57,378 nt of DNA from JBFWIW01 sp050253535 (GCA_050253535.1 JBFWIW010000012.1:1-57378), one strand, 5' to 3'; positions 19,239-27,299 are shown, counted from the stretch's first letter. Program-made: numbers and translations. The notes: generated from the letters alone by a model not told the origin.

Positions 19239-19500
19239 ATGGAATACTTCCTCCCTGTTCTTTACTGTTGTCCTGTCTGCCCGGCAGACTCATGATTTCT
19301 TTCAGCGAAAGCTTTGGGCCGTCCCGCCAGAAGATGCTCTGTCCGTCTGTGCTCGGGCGGGGAAAAACATCTGAATTTTGCAAAATATTATATGCGGAAT
19401 CCGTTTCCATCAGGCATATGAACAGAATCAGGTACCCGTTACTCAGCTAAATATCCAGCGTCCGATCGTCCACAACGTCCGCCCTTGTGATTTGCAGCAT
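19213..19500 (-). pseudogene. DUF2442-like gene with an in-frame stop
   Basis: ATG at 19500 with AAGGAGG spaced about 9 bases upstream. The reading frame MLQITRADVVDDRTLDI is interrupted by TAG at 19449-19447, then continues in the same frame (LSNGYLILF..., FPRPSTDGQSIFWRDGPKLS, LKEIM) to a stop at 19213. The segment order and the I.W..GP.L...EI ending resemble DUF2442-type small proteins. The family call is from memory and moderate. A single base change would restore the frame, so inactivation looks recent. It overlaps the start of the next broken gene by 26 bases, implying a former operon. Confidence 0.5.
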
Positions 19501-19518
19501 AGGCAGCCACCTCCTTTT

Positions 19519-19881
19519 TCACCGTACGAATTTTGAAACAAGCGTAGCACAAATAATCGCCCTTGTGTATATAATCAAGAATTCTTGATTGTTAAAGTCA
19601 AAATATTCCGCCGCTTCATTTTCAGAGATAATAGTGTGGTATTGGCAATCACAGGATAGGCAGGGAGAAGAACGCGTCGCCGCGCGTCCCTCTTCCATGC
19701 GGGTCACGTCCAGAACCTGCCCAACCACCGGGGAAAGCCGCTCCGCCTCGGAGGAAATGAGTTCATCCTGTGGGACAACTCCCCGCTGTCCAGTTTGCCC
19801 GGACACTGTCGGCTTCAGGCCTTCGCATGGTATTTTTTGCTCTTCTGTGCTATACTTTTTATCGGAATTGCTATCTGACAA
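19519..19881 (-). pseudogene. Remnant resembling a histidine-kinase dimerisation domain
   Basis: An open stretch of 120 codons includes ISSEAERLSPVVGQVLDVTR followed by MEEGR, which resembles the second helix of a HisKA dimerisation domain (pattern EA.RL..LV..LLD..R.E.G). No upstream SHELRTP-type phospho-histidine motif, ATPase domain or membrane segment is left. The last 30 codons run into the AT-rich promoter region of the DUF2442 remnant. It overlaps the start of the divergent pentapeptide-repeat gene. It is best read as a degraded sensor-kinase fragment; chance similarity cannot be excluded. Confidence 0.4.
19568..19596 (-). promoter_or_regulatory. Promoter with an 18-base palindrome in its spacer
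   Basis: On the minus strand, TTTAAC (19596-19591) and TATATA (19573-19568) flank a 17-base spacer. AATCAAGAATTCTTGATT (19590-19573) is a perfect palindrome covering that spacer and touching the -10. It would drive the DUF2442-like gene and sits where a repressor would block RNA polymerase. Confidence 0.45.
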
Positions 19882-19914
19882 TGCCGGTCAGACGGTAGTG
19901 CGGGAGATGTTTTC

Positions 19915-20754
19915 ATGGAAGAAATACGCTTAATAGGATTGCATCCCGGTTGGCTTAAATCGCTTACAGCCGACTGCGATAACTGCTGCGGCCTATGCTG
20001 CACAGCTTTATGCTTTTCTAAGACAGAGGGCTTCCCTGCCGATAAGGAGGCGGGAAAACCGTGCGTGAATCTGACGTCTGAATTTCGCTGCGGGATTCAC
20101 GCGGAGCTCGCGAAACAAAAACTGAAAGGGTGCATGGCATATGACTGTCTGGGCGCAGGGCAGAAAGTGACTCAGGCCGTTTACGGCGGATTAGACTGGA
20201 AAGCTCTGAATGAGGCCGCCGGACAAATGTTTCAGGTATTTTTGACTGTATATCGGCTTCATCAGATGCTGTGGTATCTGAGAGAAGCCTCATCAATTAT
20301 CTGCGCACAGCCTCTGTACGGTGAAATTAATGCCCTCATAAACGAAAATAATGAGCTTACCCGGTTAAGCCCGGATAAAATTTTGAAGACTGACATCGGT
20401 ACATACAAGCTCAAAGTCGACACTATTCTCAAAAAAGCCGGCGGGCTTGTACAAATGGCTGTGAACGGCAGCGCCGCAAGCAGACATGCCACAGATTTTT
20501 TCGGTAAAGACTTTAAGCGAACCGACCTCAGCGGAAAGGATTTCAGCTTATCATTACTTATAGCCGCGGATCTAAGGGGCTGTAATCTGTACGGCGTTAA
20601 CTTTTTGGGCGCCGATATGAGAGATGCCAATTTAGATGATACCGATTTGAGTCAAAGTGTTTTTCTTACGCAGATGCAGGTCAATTCAGCGAGGGGTAAC
20701 CGCGGAACAAAACTGCCGCCCGCTCTTTTCAAACCTACATCTTGGGCAAATTAA
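19915..20754 (+). CDS. Pentapeptide-repeat protein with N-terminal Cys-cluster domain
   Basis: Soluble protein of 279 residues. The N-terminal part holds CDNCCGLCC at about 22-30 plus later Cys residues (CGIHAE, CMAYDCLG), resembling the metal-binding Cys clusters of YkgJ-type proteins. A predominantly helical middle follows. The C-terminal part (about 195-265) has pentapeptide-type repeats with A(D/N)LxG spacing (TDLSGKDFS, ADLRGCNLYG, ADMRDANLDD), which form a right-handed quadrilateral beta-helix. Function is unknown; pentapeptide proteins range from gyrase mimics to scaffolds. GGGAGAT precedes the ATG. It is monocistronic with a strong terminator. Confidence 0.8.
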   Translation: MEEIRLIGLHPGWLKSLTADCDNCCGLCCTALCFSKTEGFPADKEAGKPCVNLTSEFRCGIHAELAKQKLKGCMAYDCLGAGQKVTQAVYGGLDWKALNEAAGQMFQVFLTVYRLHQMLWYLREASSIICAQPLYGEINALINENNELTRLSPDKILKTDIGTYKLKVDTILKKAGGLVQMAVNGSAASRHATDFFGKDFKRTDLSGKDFSLSLLIAADLRGCNLYGVNFLGADMRDANLDDTDLSQSVFLTQMQVNSARGNRGTKLPPALFKPTSWAN

Positions 20755-21151
20755 TTTTTACGGATTTGATGTCCTTGTTTTATTCAAATGTTTTACAATA
20801 TTAAAAATACAATAATTAAGTGTAAAGCAACAAGAAGAGCGAAGCTGCCGAAGAGACTCATCGGCAGCTTCGCTCTTTTTTAATTAAAAGGAACACCTGA
20901 TACGGCTATTCGATTAACCTAATGATAAAAAGCGGCCTATTATCCGCCCGTCGGCGATATCCTCCAGGCGGGCGACAGCCCGCCGTCGTCATCTGCCTTG
21001 CCGTGCAAAAATTATCCTCGCTTTTTATTTTATCTCAATCAATTAGTCGTATGAACAGCGATTTCCTTATCTTGCTGACCTCTTCACGAAACACAAATAC
21101 AGACTATGCGCTGTATAATGGTTATATACAAAACGAAAAGGAGTGATGTGT
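20755..21151. other. Intergenic region before the ABC transporter operon
   Basis: Contains the terminator at 20835-20881 and a compact GC-rich hairpin GGCGGGC-GACA-GCCCGCC near 20968-20985. TATAAT at about 21114 may be the operon -10, but no good -35 is present. I see no gene and no recognisable riboswitch core. Confidence 0.45.
20835..20881 (+). terminator. Terminator of the pentapeptide-repeat gene
   Basis: AAGAGCGAAGCTGCCGA (20835-20851) pairs perfectly with its complement at 20861-20877, followed by T5. Confidence 0.9.
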
Positions 21152-21919
21152 TTGGCCTCAATTTTACGGGTTGAGCAGGTAAGCAAAACTTATCAGGCAC
21201 AAAACGGTGAAATAGAAGCGATCAGAGATATCAGCTTTTCTGTACAGGAAGGCGAATACATTAGTGTGGTGGGTCCAAGCGGCAGCGGTAAATCCACTCT
21301 GTTATCCATCATTGCAGGGCTGTACGCACCCTCCGGCGGAACGGTATATATAAATGACGCGCCGGTCTGCGGGATGACGCAGGACATAGGCTATATGCTG
21401 CAGAACGACAATCTGCTGGAATGGCGCAGTATTTGGAAAAATGTTCTCCTTGGCCTTGAAATACGTAAGATAATGACGCCCGAAACGATCAAATATACGG
21501 AAGACCTGCTGAGAAACTACGGACTTTTTGAGTTCAAAGATAAATACCCGTCGCAGCTTTCGGGAGGTATGCGACAACGGGTGGCTCTTATACGCACATT
21601 GGCCGTGAGACCAAATATTCTTCTTTTGGATGAAGCGTTTTCAGCACTTGACTATCAGACAAGGCTTGCCCTTACCGATGATGTATACCAGATACTTAAG
21701 AGGGAAAATAAAACGACGATTATGGTCACGCATGATATACCGGAGAGTATCAGTATGTCGGACCGGATAGTCGTACTATCGAAACGTCCGGCAAAAATAA
21801 AGAGCATACATAAAATAGAATTCTCCGAAGATGTAAAAACACCGCTTCAGCGGCGTAACAATTCGAATTTTGGCCATTATTTTAATGAGATATGGAAAGA
21901 GCTTGATGTCCATGCATGA
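21152..21919 (+). CDS. ABC transporter ATPase, NitT/TauT family
   Basis: Cytoplasmic ATPase of a nitrate/sulfonate/taurine-type importer, about 255 residues. It has Walker A GPSGSGKST, a Q-loop near MLQNDNLL, the ABC signature LSGGMRQR, Walker B ILLLDEAF and the switch His in VTHDIPE. The TTG at 21152 is the favoured start because AAAGGAG lies 8 bases upstream; the in-frame GTG (21143) and ATG (21146) are too close to that site. The 3' end overlaps the permease gene, indicating translational coupling. It forms a three-gene operon with the permease and binding protein. The transported substrate cannot be told from sequence. Confidence 0.9.
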   Translation: MASILRVEQVSKTYQAQNGEIEAIRDISFSVQEGEYISVVGPSGSGKSTLLSIIAGLYAPSGGTVYINDAPVCGMTQDIGYMLQNDNLLEWRSIWKNVLLGLEIRKIMTPETIKYTEDLLRNYGLFEFKDKYPSQLSGGMRQRVALIRTLAVRPNILLLDEAFSALDYQTRLALTDDVYQILKRENKTTIMVTHDIPESISMSDRIVVLSKRPAKIKSIHKIEFSEDVKTPLQRRNNSNFGHYFNEIWKELDVHA

Positions 21920-22724
21920 CGGTTTATCGGATGAGCGCATCCTGTATCTGCGCCGAAAGAAACGTCAGAAAATCCTTGTTGTAGTTACGCAGATTTTAAT
22001 CCTGATCGGAATTATTGTGTTATGGGAGGTCTTAGCCAGATTAAATATCATTGACAGTTTTATCATGAGCCAGCCTTCGCGCATTGTAGAAACTTTTACT
22101 AATATGATGAATAATGGATTACTTCACCACATCGGCGTCACGTGTCTTGAAACGCTGGCGGGTTTTTTGCTTGGTACATTATCGGGCACGCTGATTGCGA
22201 TTCTTCTATGGTGGAGCAATTTCATGTCGCGTGTGATGGAGCCATATCTAGTCGTCCTGAACAGCCTGCCGAAAATCGCGCTCGGTCCCGTCATTATCAT
22301 CTGGGTAGGGGCCGGAGTGCAGGCAATAATAGTGGTGGCGCTCGCCATCTCTCTGATTGTAACAATACTTGAGATGCTTAACGGATTTATAAATACGGAC
22401 AACGAAAAAATCAAAATGATCAAAACATTCGGCGCAAACCGCTGGAACATCTTTACAAAGATTGTTTTTCCGTCGAATATCGGAACATTGTTTAACTCTC
22501 TGAAAGTAAATATAGGGCTTTCACTGGTAGGTGTCATTGCCGGTGAATTTCTTGTGTCGAAAGCCGGACTCGGCTATCTGATCGTCTATGGCGGGCAGGT
22601 GTTCCAGATGGATCTTGTCATGTGCAGCGTTATCATCCTTGCAATCGTAGCAGCTCTGATGTACAGGGCTGTTATATTGCTGGAAAAATTTTCAAACCGT
22701 TTATTAAATTTAACGACTAAATAA
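21906..22724 (+). CDS. ABC transporter permease, SsuC/TauC type
   Basis: Integral membrane subunit of about 272 residues with six predicted membrane segments, the first at about 20-40 (ILVVVTQILILIGIIVLW). The cytoplasmic EAA-loop equivalent IKTFGANRWNIFTKIVFPS contacts the ATPase. The start is uncertain among the ATGs at 21906 and 21912 and the longer 21870 form; 21906 is chosen for a GGAAAGAG stretch shortly upstream. It overlaps the ATPase gene by 14 bases and belongs to the same operon. Confidence 0.88.
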   Translation: MSMHDGLSDERILYLRRKKRQKILVVVTQILILIGIIVLWEVLARLNIIDSFIMSQPSRIVETFTNMMNNGLLHHIGVTCLETLAGFLLGTLSGTLIAILLWWSNFMSRVMEPYLVVLNSLPKIALGPVIIIWVGAGVQAIIVVALAISLIVTILEMLNGFINTDNEKIKMIKTFGANRWNIFTKIVFPSNIGTLFNSLKVNIGLSLVGVIAGEFLVSKAGLGYLIVYGGQVFQMDLVMCSVIILAIVAALMYRAVILLEKFSNRLLNLTTK

Positions 22725-22834
22725 ACAGATGGCGTGCCGCTCGCCGATAAGCGGCAACCGCAGCACATTCATTAACCTCCGTTCGCTCGAGAGGCTATAA
22801 TGACTAATTGTGCGCGGCGTGAATGGAGGTTTAT

Positions 22835-23842
22835 ATGAAACGCATATCTCGTATTATCAGTCTGCTTTTTGTGATTCTTCTCCTGGGCAGTCTCCTCACA
22901 GGCTGTGCAAAAAGTACGGAAACAGAGACAATAAGGTTAAATGAAGTAACCCACTCGGTGTTCTACGCACCGCAGTATGTTGCAATCAACAAAGGTTTTT
23001 TTGCGGATGAGGGTATAGAAATTGAGCTTACCAACGGACAGGGCGCCGACAAAGTGATGACGGCGGTAATCTCCGGGTCAGCCGACATCGGGTTTGCAGG
23101 CCCTGAAGCCACGATCTATGTTTATAACGAAGGAAGAGAAGATTACGCAGAAGTATTTGCACAGCTTACGCAGAGGGACGGTTCTTTCCTTATTGGCCGC
23201 GAGCCGGCGGATGGGTTCCAGTGGTCCGATCTGGAGGGCTCCACAGTCCTTCCCGGCCGAAAGGGCGGCGTTCCTTACATGACGCTTGAGTATGTGCTCA
23301 AAAGCAAAGGGCTGGTTCCCGGAACAGACCTGACGTTTGACGACAGCATCCAGTATGCGCTGATGACGGGCTCGTTTACCTCCGGCAACGGGGATTTTGT
23401 CACAGCTTTTGAACCGACCGCTTCCATGCTCGAAGCGGAAGGCAAAGGATACATAGTCGCTTCCATCGGCGAGGAAAGCGGTGAAATCCCGTATACTGCT
23501 TATTTTGCGAACAAAAGCTTTTTAGAAGAAAATCCCGAACTGATCCAGAAATTTGTCAATGCGCTGTATAAGGCGCAGCTTTGGGTTGACCAGCACAGCG
23601 CAAAAGAAATTGCGGAGGTCGTCGCCCCGTCGTTCCCGGATACCGATACAGCACTGCTTGAATCCTCTATTGAGCGTTACAAGGAGATCGAAGCATATGC
23701 AAAGACGCCTTTATTAAAGGAAGAGGCTTTTGATAAACTGCAGACCGTAATGAGCGATGCGGGAGAGCTTACGCAGAAAGCGCCGTATGATAAGTTAATT
23801 AACAATACCTTTGCACAAACGGCCGTCGATACGATAAAATAA
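22835..23842 (+). CDS. Substrate-binding lipoprotein of the NitT/TauT ABC importer
   Basis: Secreted lipoprotein of 335 residues. The signal peptide ends in the lipobox LLTGC, so the protein is anchored by Cys23 or nearby. The mature part matches the NMT1/SsuA-like fold, with an N-terminal lobe containing YAPQYVAINKGFFADEGI and a ligand loop SADIGFAGPE. This family binds nitrate, sulfonates, taurine or pyrimidine precursors; the ligand here is unknown. The ATG at 22835 is chosen because GGAGG ends 5 bases before it and overlaps the upstream in-frame ATG at 22823. It is the last gene of the operon, with a hairpin about 55 bases downstream. Confidence 0.9.
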   Translation: MKRISRIISLLFVILLLGSLLTGCAKSTETETIRLNEVTHSVFYAPQYVAINKGFFADEGIEIELTNGQGADKVMTAVISGSADIGFAGPEATIYVYNEGREDYAEVFAQLTQRDGSFLIGREPADGFQWSDLEGSTVLPGRKGGVPYMTLEYVLKSKGLVPGTDLTFDDSIQYALMTGSFTSGNGDFVTAFEPTASMLEAEGKGYIVASIGEESGEIPYTAYFANKSFLEENPELIQKFVNALYKAQLWVDQHSAKEIAEVVAPSFPDTDTALLESSIERYKEIEAYAKTPLLKEEAFDKLQTVMSDAGELTQKAPYDKLINNTFAQTAVDTIK

Positions 23843-23894
23843 GAGTTAACCGAAATACCGGGGGCGGGATACAAATCTCACCATACGATCAACA

Positions 23895-23929
23895 GAATAC
23901 CCTGTAACCACAACGGTTACAGGGTATTC
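23895..23929. terminator. Hairpin after the ABC operon
   Basis: GAATACCCTGTAACC pairs perfectly with GGTTACAGGGTATTC around a short loop. The T-run on the plus strand is weak (TATTCTTT), so efficiency is uncertain. It lies between convergent units. Confidence 0.6.
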
Positions 23930-24043
23930 GCTATTCTTTAAAACAACACATTTGGATATTGGCCCATTTTGAGTGTTATACATCCCTTATCATATTTTCA
24001 GTCTCTTTATAATCAGCTATGGTTTTCCGGGCGGTTTTTATAT

Positions 24044-25978
24044 TTATTTTTCTTTATCTCCTTCTTTAATAATTACCACATTTCCTTCTTCATGCCGTTT
24101 TTCCAATATGTGCCTTGCTTTTCGATTTTCCACACTGTCAAATATGATGGAAAAATCATAATCCTCCGGGTACAGCTCGCTGGCGGCCACATGCAGCTTT
24201 ATGCGTTTGTGGTTTACAAGCTTTTTCTTTCCCCTGACTTGGACGCCTATTTCTCCCTTCTCATTTGAGCGAGCGTAAACAATGCCTATTTCCTTCTGAG
24301 GATAGACAATCACGCTGTCTCCGATGTTGAATTTGTCGCTGTGAGGCCGTACTTCAGGCTTCGGGTATTTTTTTTGCCCCACGATCCGGGGCGCCGTAAA
24401 GGCCTTGTCAGGAGCGGGCATACTTTGCTGCGCCTCAAGCCAATGCTCCTCGATTGAATTCCCATATGCGGCTTCGTGCGCGCGTTTCAGCATTTTCCGA
24501 GGCATCCCCAGCCTTTCCGCAATATACAGCGCGCAGCTTTCACCTGCCTCTCCTATTTCAAGACGATAGAGCGGCATAAGGCTCTCCTTGTCAAACGCCA
24601 TGCGTGCATTTACAAGCCCTGTTTTATTTCCCGCGTATTCTTTTATCTCCGGATAGTGCGTTGTTACGGCAAACAGGCACCCTTTTGCACAGAGCTCGTC
24701 TAAAATTGCAATTGCCAGCCCCATGCCTTCGGCGGGGTCGGTTCCGGAACCAAGCTCATCAAGCAGGACAAGTGATTGCTTATTTGCCTGTTTTATTATT
24801 TCTATAATGTTCTTCATGTGAGATGAAAATGTAGAGAGATTTTCCGCTATACTCTGTCCGTCGCCAATATCACACAGAATCATATTGTGCATACAAAAGC
24901 TGCTGGCCTTATCGGCCGGAACATGCAGCCCACTCTGCGCCATCATTGAAAGCAGCCCTACTGTTTTCAATGCGACTGTTTTGCCGCCGGTGTTGGGTCC
25001 GGTAATGACCACGCCTGATATTTTATCTCCGGCCTCGAAGTTCAATGGCACTGCGGAATCAAGGTTCAGCAGAGGATGCCTTGCGCTTACCAAATGAAGC
25101 TTCCTGTCGTTGTTAACACCGACGGGTGATGCTTTCATTGAAATGCTTAGCTTTCCTTTGGCAAAGAGGAAATCAAGTGTCTCCATTGTCTCATAATTAA
25201 GCTTGATGGCCGTAAGATTATCGCTGATAAGCGCCGTCAGTGAGTATAGAATGCGCCTGACCTCGCTGTCCTCTTCTATTTGCAGGGCGTAGAGCTCTGA
25301 CTGCAGTCTGCCCACGGATGAAGGCTCGATAAAGTAGGTTCCCCCGGTATTTGACATTTCAATAACAGTACCCGCTACATCGTTTTTATGTTCGCGTTTT
25401 ACCGGAAGGGTATAACGGCCGTTTCTGACCGAGACAAAGCTCTCCGAAAACCAAGCTTTATTTTTCCGTAAAAGCATGTCAAGCTTTGCCTTGATTTGGT
25501 CGGTTGTGATAACAATTTGCCGCCTTATACCGTTTAGCCGAACGGACGCCTTGTCATTTAAAATGCCATTTATTATACATCGCTCAATTTCGTTTCCGAG
25601 CTCTGCCAGTTCGTCTATTGATCCTCCATACCACGCAATACTGCAATCTGTTGCCTCGGCTTTCCTGAGGTATGCTTTCACTCTCCGGCAGGTCATAAGA
25701 AAAGACGATACATGCGCGATTTGGTCGGGCATCAGCATTGCTTCTATAGCAATCAGGTCAATGACCTTTAGAAGCTCTGCCATTGATGAAAGCGGCGGCA
25801 TCCCGATCTGTTCAATAATACGTTTTGCCTGTGTTGTTTCGTCCATCCATCGCCTCACCTCGGCTTCGCTTAATGAAGGTTTGAGTTCAAGGCACCTGGT
25901 TTTGACAGTCTCCGACAGTGCTTTTTCTGCAAACTTCCCAAGTATTTTGTCAAACTCAAGAGCTATATAATTATCCAT
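24044..25978 (-). CDS. MutS2-like ATPase lacking the Smr domain
   Basis: Protein of 644 residues of the MutS2 branch. Core and clamp helices occupy about 1-300. The ATPase domain carries Walker A GPNTGGKT near 326-333 and Walker B LVLLDELGSGTDPAEG near 400-415, followed by TTHYPEIKEY. The C-terminus stops after a KOW-like segment (FNIGDSVIVYPQKEIG) and a short tail. The Smr endonuclease domain of full-length MutS2 (about 780 residues) is absent. Such short forms may act in ribosome rescue or recombination control without cleavage; this is inference. The start is the ATG at 25978 with AGGAG 7 bases upstream; a longer in-frame reading to 26101 runs into the leader RNA and is rejected. Confidence 0.85.
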   Translation of the reverse strand: MDNYIALEFDKILGKFAEKALSETVKTRCLELKPSLSEAEVRRWMDETTQAKRIIEQIGMPPLSSMAELLKVIDLIAIEAMLMPDQIAHVSSFLMTCRRVKAYLRKAEATDCSIAWYGGSIDELAELGNEIERCIINGILNDKASVRLNGIRRQIVITTDQIKAKLDMLLRKNKAWFSESFVSVRNGRYTLPVKREHKNDVAGTVIEMSNTGGTYFIEPSSVGRLQSELYALQIEEDSEVRRILYSLTALISDNLTAIKLNYETMETLDFLFAKGKLSISMKASPVGVNNDRKLHLVSARHPLLNLDSAVPLNFEAGDKISGVVITGPNTGGKTVALKTVGLLSMMAQSGLHVPADKASSFCMHNMILCDIGDGQSIAENLSTFSSHMKNIIEIIKQANKQSLVLLDELGSGTDPAEGMGLAIAILDELCAKGCLFAVTTHYPEIKEYAGNKTGLVNARMAFDKESLMPLYRLEIGEAGESCALYIAERLGMPRKMLKRAHEAAYGNSIEEHWLEAQQSMPAPDKAFTAPRIVGQKKYPKPEVRPHSDKFNIGDSVIVYPQKEIGIVYARSNEKGEIGVQVRGKKKLVNHKRIKLHVAASELYPEDYDFSIIFDSVENRKARHILEKRHEEGNVVIIKEGDKEK

Positions 25979-26070
25979 TTGGATCTCCTTATAAAAATAA
26001 AATGCCCGCAAAGACACACCACACCTATAAAAGTGCAAAATGCTCCCTGTGGGCAAAAATCTCAATATAA

Positions 26071-26103
26071 TAAAAACAGCGCGGCAAGCACACCTTGCCA
26101 CGC
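26071..26103 (-). terminator. Terminator ending the candidate RNA
   Basis: On the minus strand GCGTGGCAAG-GTGTG-CTTGCCGCGC, with one G-T pair, is followed by TGTTTTTA. It lies about 93 bases before the MutS2-like ATG, so it either ends a separate RNA or attenuates that gene. Confidence 0.7.
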
Positions 26104-26260
26104 ATCAATTATTGAAGCAGTCTGTTAGGTATGTCTTTCAAAAGTGCAACACAAAAAAAGGGGTTCATCCCCTAATGCCGCACCTTTTACAACCATATTT
26201 AGTTTAGAACTACCCTAACAGACAGAACCGACATCAATACTCCGCCTTTAAAAAATATTT
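26072..26260 (-). ncRNA. Candidate structured RNA (6S-like rod) upstream of the MutS2-like gene
   Basis: A good promoter fires at about 26260 and a terminator ends near 26072, defining an RNA of about 190 nt. The 5' arm GUCUGUUAGGGUA (26223-26211) pairs with UACCUAACAGAC (26131-26120). Inside this is a large asymmetric bubble of roughly 22 and 8 nt, then a second stem (AAAAGGUGCGGCA with UGUUGCACUUUU) capped by AGGGG-AUGAA-CCCCU. Below the first stem, AGUAUUGA and UCAAUAAU extend the rod partially. A long rod with a central bubble and a size near 190 nt recall 6S RNA, but no sequence hallmark was confirmed. It could instead be a regulatory leader of the downstream gene. Confidence 0.45.
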
Positions 26261-26266
26261 GCTTTT

Positions 26267-26295
26267 AGTTTAAAACCATTCTGCTCGATTGTCAA
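26267..26295 (-). promoter_or_regulatory. Sigma-A promoter of the candidate RNA / MutS2-like leader
   Basis: On the minus strand a consensus -35 TTGACA (26295-26290), a 17-base spacer and a -10 TAAACT (26272-26267). No other promoter is evident between it and the MutS2-like gene. Confidence 0.7.
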
Positions 26296-26380
26296 TAGAA
26301 AACGGTAGACATTGTACATTCCTATTTTATGAATTTGCATCCGGAAAATTTCCGGCTTTGGTCTATCTTTAGGCTATACC

Positions 26381-26899
26381 TCAGCTCTCCAATGTAAAAA
26401 GCCACGAACAGCAGCAGGATTGATCTTCAATTTCAGGATAACAACTCAGGCATTTACATGTTATGCGGCGGTCGATGACCTTTGCAAATTCAGAATATTC
26501 GATGACTCCAACCGACTTGCAGGGATGAAAAGACATACCTTTCCGCTGCCTGGCAGTTTGAACTCTGCATTCTACGGCACGATAGGTCAAAGTATTCCCG
26601 CTGATGCTGATCTCATCATGATTAATATTTGCATAAAACCGGAAAGACAAAGCTTTTTCAAGACCCCTAAGGCCGGCGAGCTCCGGGAGCTGCAGGAATT
26701 CCTTGATTCTCATCGCCTCTATGACGGTGAATCTTTTCCAAGCCTGCTCGTCGTGGAAAATCGCCTCGTTCATCCCATATTTTTCCTCAACCGACTGGAA
26801 CCACACGCCATCCAGTGCAAGCCAGTTCTTCGAATAAATACCTATTAACTGTATCAGCTGCTCTTTTGACAAGTCATAAAGCGCCTCGTTATTCTTCAT
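26381..26899 (-). CDS. DUF6125-like protein with Cys-rich C-terminus
   Basis: Cytoplasmic protein of 172 residues. It matches my memory of the DUF6125 family: N-terminal LSKEQLIQLIGIYSKNWLALDG, a central beta region (NTLTYRAVECRVQTARQRKG, HPCKSVGVIEY) and a Cys cluster near the end (CKCLSCYPEIED, then CCCSW). The cysteines (central C-x-C and HPCK plus the C-terminal group) suggest metal or cluster binding, as in the L-2-amino-thiazoline-4-carboxylate hydrolase-like group. Function is not established. The ATG at 26899 has GAGG upstream. It is transcribed in the same direction as the RNA and MutS2-like gene, but a clear promoter lies between them. Confidence 0.7.
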   Translation of the reverse strand: MKNNEALYDLSKEQLIQLIGIYSKNWLALDGVWFQSVEEKYGMNEAIFHDEQAWKRFTVIEAMRIKEFLQLPELAGLRGLEKALSFRFYANINHDEISISGNTLTYRAVECRVQTARQRKGMSFHPCKSVGVIEYSEFAKVIDRRITCKCLSCYPEIEDQSCCCSWLFTLES

Positions 26900-27299
26900 C
26901 AAAGTACCTCGCTTTTGTAAATAAAATAAACGGAACCGCCTTTTTAACAGGTGTTTTTAAAGTTGCCGTATCTTAATTGTAACACAAATTAGTGAAATAG
27001 TAAATTTATAACTGGCAACACGGCACAATTCACGGCTTGCGCCTCAAGCGCCTATCTGCTTGCATATTTTCCGTCATATTTTACAAAATTGCTCGTAAAT
27101 ACTTCCAGCATTTGCTGGCTTTTTTGTTTCATCTGACGAATATTTGACGGTGCATTCATTTGAAGTTGTGTGCCATAAATCCACGCATCAGTTTCCTGTC
27201 AGAAAAATTCCACAAGAGGAAATCGCGGAGCAAAGCTGCCGCCCCCTTCCCTTTCCTGTAACTGAAGCATTTTTCATAATTGCTTATAATTACTCATAA
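26900..27299. other. Intergenic region with a possible gene remnant
   Basis: No intact gene. On the minus strand an open stretch between a TGA near 27202 and a TAG at 27052 encodes a plausible helical tail (for example MNAPSNIRQMKQKSQQM from the ATG at 27159, ending YDGKYASR). There is no ribosome binding site, so it is probably the 3' relic of a lost gene. CCAGC-ATTT-GCTGG followed by CTTTTTTG at 27109-27128 looks like a plus-strand terminator, but no plus-strand gene precedes it. Confidence 0.35.

Noticed and set aside
20922..21146. 74-codon plus-strand frame before the ABC operon
   Set aside because: Low-complexity translation, no ribosome binding site, and it runs into the operon leader.
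20755..21151. TPP riboswitch that would identify the ABC importer as a thiamine-precursor system
   Set aside because: No CUGAGA-type conserved segments are visible, so the substrate is left open.
26072..26260. T-box or purine-type riboswitch in the MutS2-like leader
   Set aside because: No AGGGTGGnACCGCG antiterminator and no three-way purine junction. The fold is a single rod with a bubble.
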